Assembly: GCF_947179515.1 (NCBI RefSeq)
Contig: NC_067485.1
Coordinates: 5,157,154 to 5,221,153, forward strand
DNA: 64,000 nucleotides
Reading direction: 5' to 3'
DNA from: Apodemus sylvaticus
Taxonomy: Eukaryota; Chordata; Mammalia; Rodentia; Muridae
Shown here: positions 60,737 through 64,000 of the stretch, one piece after another
Position numbering within the stretch: the stretch's first letter is position 1
How the letters are laid out: every line of letters begins with the position of its first letter
The notes under the pieces: generated by a model
Told to the model about the DNA's origin: nothing
Database searches by the model: none
What the model saw: the letters and a program-made list of their open reading frames with translations, nothing else
Translations under genes and position numbers: made by a program

Positions 60737-63123
60737 AGTCTGTTTATTTTTCATCTTTTAAAACAGTACATTATAAAAATCCATCAAGCTTGGGACATTG
60801 TATGTGTAGTTATGTTATATTATGACGTCAGCCTGAAGGGTTATTAGGGGTACCTAAAGGCTTTGAGCATCAAGGGGGATTTTCTTTTGTCTTTTCTTTA
60901 TAAAGCTATTTTGGAATAATAGAGGAAGAAAATGTTTTTCTAGAACTATTATTTTAATTTTCTACTGTTAATCACTAATTATTAAAGAAATATACTTATA
61001 AAAATGAAACCATAGACTTACAAAATGAGATAGGGTCAGTCCTACACTCTAGCAAGGTGTTTTAAAGAAGAAAGTGGTGAACCCTGGTTCAAGGCTCTTT
61101 ATATTAGAGTGTCAATTTAAGAGGCATCTTCAGAAATGATGTAGAAAGAAGTGTAAAAGGGGAGGGAAGAGACAAATTAATAAGTGAGTTCCAGGTGTCT
61201 GTTTCTAATTGCTTAAATTTCAAACATAATAGAAATTAGGACGAATGTTTCCCATAAGGAATGTATCATTGTCATTTGGGTATCAACTAAAGCCACATTC
61301 AGGGTGCCCAGACTTAGCATACTTCCTGTTTTCCTATTCACCTAGGAGTTAAGGAATTCAGTATGATCATTAGGATTTTGTCAACTGTTTCAAGCTATAG
61401 GAGTTATTCAGAGTCAAGAAAATTTTGGGGATTAAAGTCTGATTGTGAAGTATATTTAGTGTATATCCAAGGATTTCTTTCTTTAAGGACAATTGAAAGA
61501 AAGACCTTTCTCATAGAAAAGGAACATCTCATTTAAATACTCTTTCAAGTGTGTGGCATGATTATAAGCCCGTATGCTATAGGTGATCTAAGTCTTGATA
61601 CTTTGATACTGTGATACATGACCAGTTGTAGCATACTCAAGAAAGTCTGTTTGGAGATTTAAGATTTTCTTGGCTACAGTAATTAATTAGAGATAACCTG
61701 CTTTTAATATGGTTGGATAAAATGATAAGTAGGGCATTTACATTTGTTTGTGAAATTCACTGATAGGTTTAAATGCTTAGATGTTATGGTTGATTGCAAG
61801 TTATGAACTGTAAGTAAATATTAGCACTTGCTTTCAGTTGAATAAAAATAGCCAAAGGTTAGAAATGCATGGCGACTTTGTCACGATTTAAAGCAATATG
61901 CTTTAAGTAATAGCCATTTTAAAATATGGCATGACTTTTTGAACCCTCAGCAATGACTAGATAAGTGTGTTGTCAGATGTTGCCAATAAAGTGGGACCAG
62001 GTAAAGATTGGTGTTTGTCATGGTTTCTGTGCATCTTAAATGTTGATTTTTTTTAACTGTATCTTAAAGTTATATACTATTTTCAATTAGGGTCCATTTT
62101 TCACTTAGGTGTATATGATACCTCTAGCAAGGAAGGATAGAAGTGAAGGATCAGGATGCTTGTAGAGCTGAGTAGCAGTTTGTCAGAGCATCCTTCCTAG
62201 GCTGCAAGGAAGAATGGGGTTCATCGGAAACCCACATAAAGTCTGATGCATCACTATGTAAGTGTAGGTTATATATTTAAAATTTACTACTTAGATTATT
62301 GTTTTATGAAATTGAGTTTTCTTTGCCTCAGAGTTACTTATAACTGGAACAGCTATATTTGGAAGTTAAGTTTGCATCTATTGTCATTCATTATATAAAC
62401 TCATGAACTATATTTAAATATACATTTTAAGAACTATTTTTAGAACACTTACTTCTTCTTTTTCCCTTTGTTTTCCTTTTTTTTTTTTTGGCAACAATTT
62501 CTACAAGCTTTTCTAGAATAGTTATGAAAGTTTAAAGGTCAGTAGTTACCTAAAATGCCCATGTGGAGGTGATGAATATTAAGTTAGTAGAATGGTCTGG
62601 GGAAGTCTGTGGGGTCTGTGGTAGACCAGAAAGCTCATCCCTTTAACCACTGAGGTGGCAGCTCTGGGGTCCAGAGAATTGTTGCCAGGTGAGTATGCAG
62701 GCCTCCTGGTTGCCAGATCACCTCCTTTCTTTCTTTAATAAGAAGCCAGAAACACAGTTTTTATGTGAAATCTCATGAATTTGAAATCTTGGCAATATAT
62801 TCAAATATTTAAAAAACTGTGTGGTCCAAAGAAAACTCATCTGCAGGCTATATTCAGCCACTGGCTGCCAGATAGAAACCTCTGGTTTAGATAATATTTT
62901 AATGGATGAAGATAATAATTTCATTGCATGTGATCATTCATTGTGGGAATTCCCCACTGGCATGAATTGAGTTCAATTTCCCCCCTGCAATTACAATGAA
63001 TAAGTTTAGTAAATATATTTCTGCTTTTAGTTAATTTTGATGTATAGCCTTTTCCTTATGATCCTATTCAAAGAAAAAATTCAAATTTATGGACAAATAA
63101 AATAATAATAATTATTTAAATAC

Positions 63124-63181
63124 AAGTAGGGATATAAGAATTTTAGAGTTAGAAGTAGGGATATAAGAATTTTAGAGTTAG
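63124..63181. repeat. 29-bp tandem duplication
   Basis: Two identical 29-bp units (AAGTAGGGATATAAGAATTT... start), back to back. Confidence 0.95.
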
Positions 63182-64000
63182 AGAGAAATAGAAAATTCCT
63201 AATTCTGAAAAGAATACCGTGATTTGTGTCAGTAATTGATACAAACAAAAAGCTGAATTCAAGTATAAAGAGCTTTTCACCTCACCTTCAGCAGTGAAAT
63301 CTAGGCCCTGAATCTTTGTGGGATTGCTATAATTTACCAGTCCCATTGATTATGATGTCATGAGGAGGAGATGGACCACAAGGGGAAAACTTCCCCCTAC
63401 TAATTTGTGCAAGGCCAATAGTATATCCCTGCTTCAAGAAAACATCATTTATATTGTATAAGCTGAGGCTTTCAATGTCAGTCTATATTTTTTGAAGGGG
63501 CTCTTTAAAAGAAATAAGCTACTCATAATTGAAATTCTCCAGGCAAATCAGATATCAACATTTCCAACAGAACAGGTAATTAATTGGTTTGGATTTCAAA
63601 TTGAAGGTCATCCTGTTATTGATTTTCGTGGGAACAAGAAACAAGAGCGTCTTGTTAAAATAATCTGCAAATGGGACCAAGGTGTACCTTGGGTTCTGCC
63701 CTGGGTCTTGTTGATCTCTGTATCTTGTCAGAGTCAGAAACCTTCCAGAAGGGAACCTTCTCTGTAGGAAACACAACAAGCTCCTAAGTCACTTCCAAAA
63801 CTGCAGAAAAAGCCATGGATTGGAGCAGAGAGCAGATAAGAATGCTTCCAGTCTTCTAGTCAGCCACGTGTCTCGAATCAGGAGTAGATACATCTTGTAA
63901 TGAAGCGTCTGTCAGTGTGTGGGAAAGTGGGATGCTATGCTCAACAAGTTCCTATCAACACAGCTGTGACTGGATGTTCTGAAACCTTTCAACCGGGAAT

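Larger units (their letters stand above)
51801..64000. other. Bnc2 intron, 12 kb without recognised SINE/LINE
   Basis: Only small simple repeats. No further Bnc2 exon was identified with confidence; a weak exon-like segment lies at 60095-60174. Confidence 0.5.

Noticed and set aside
51801..64000. Next Bnc2 exon (starting with the AIRCTLV segment or an alternative insert)
   Set aside because: Searched by eye for the expected codons after a phase-0 acceptor and did not find them; it probably lies beyond 64 kb.

Overview
This is vertebrate, and specifically murine-rodent, genomic DNA. It is low in CpG, rich in long (CA)n/(GT)n, (GA)n and (GTAT)n microsatellites, and scattered with B1, B2/B3, B4-like and ID SINEs, rodent URR1 hAT fossils and 5'-truncated L1 copies. 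The 3' end of the L1 at about 19.9-22.0 kb resembles the rat L1 tail as I remember it, so rat is more likely than mouse; this is a recollection, not a database match. Most open frames in the window are chance frames, microsatellite frames or L1 remnants.

I recognise one gene: Bnc2 (basonuclin 2, a C2H2 zinc-finger protein) on the + strand. The window appears to lie inside its 5' half, mostly in introns. Two exons are visible. The first (41471-41596) is 42 codons long and collinear with the N-terminal exon of human BNC2 as I remember it. The second (50687-50883) carries the conserved segment around MQFGTRTT and ends at a consensus donor. In this genome the two exons do not join in frame. The acceptor of the second appears to have moved 4 nt downstream, so translation most likely starts at the internal ATG at 50788. 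A CpG island at 51337-51800, ending near a good donor, looks like an internal alternative promoter or first exon. The zinc-finger exons lie outside the window.

Layout. 1-46.3 kb: repeat-rich intron, with an L1-type insertion nested in a URR1 (1.2-2.5 kb), an L1 on the minus strand (4.8-6.3 kb), an Lx-type L1 3' UTR on the minus strand (10.7-11.4 kb), a URR1 with its target-site duplication (13.7 kb), an L1 on the plus strand (19.9-22.0 kb), an ancient repeat and a pair of ~180-bp similar segments (23.4-24.95 kb), another L1 on the minus strand (29.2-30.2 kb), many SINEs and microsatellites, and the decaying Bnc2 exon at 41.5 kb. 46.3-64 kb: almost free of recognisable SINE/LINE insertions. 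This part holds the second Bnc2 exon, the CpG island and long AT-rich unique DNA that may be regulatory.

There is no sign of a prokaryotic, viral or CRISPR-type system. The most interesting signal is the apparent lineage-specific loss of the Bnc2 N-terminal coding frame through acceptor drift, together with the internal CpG-island promoter and the repeat-poor region around it.
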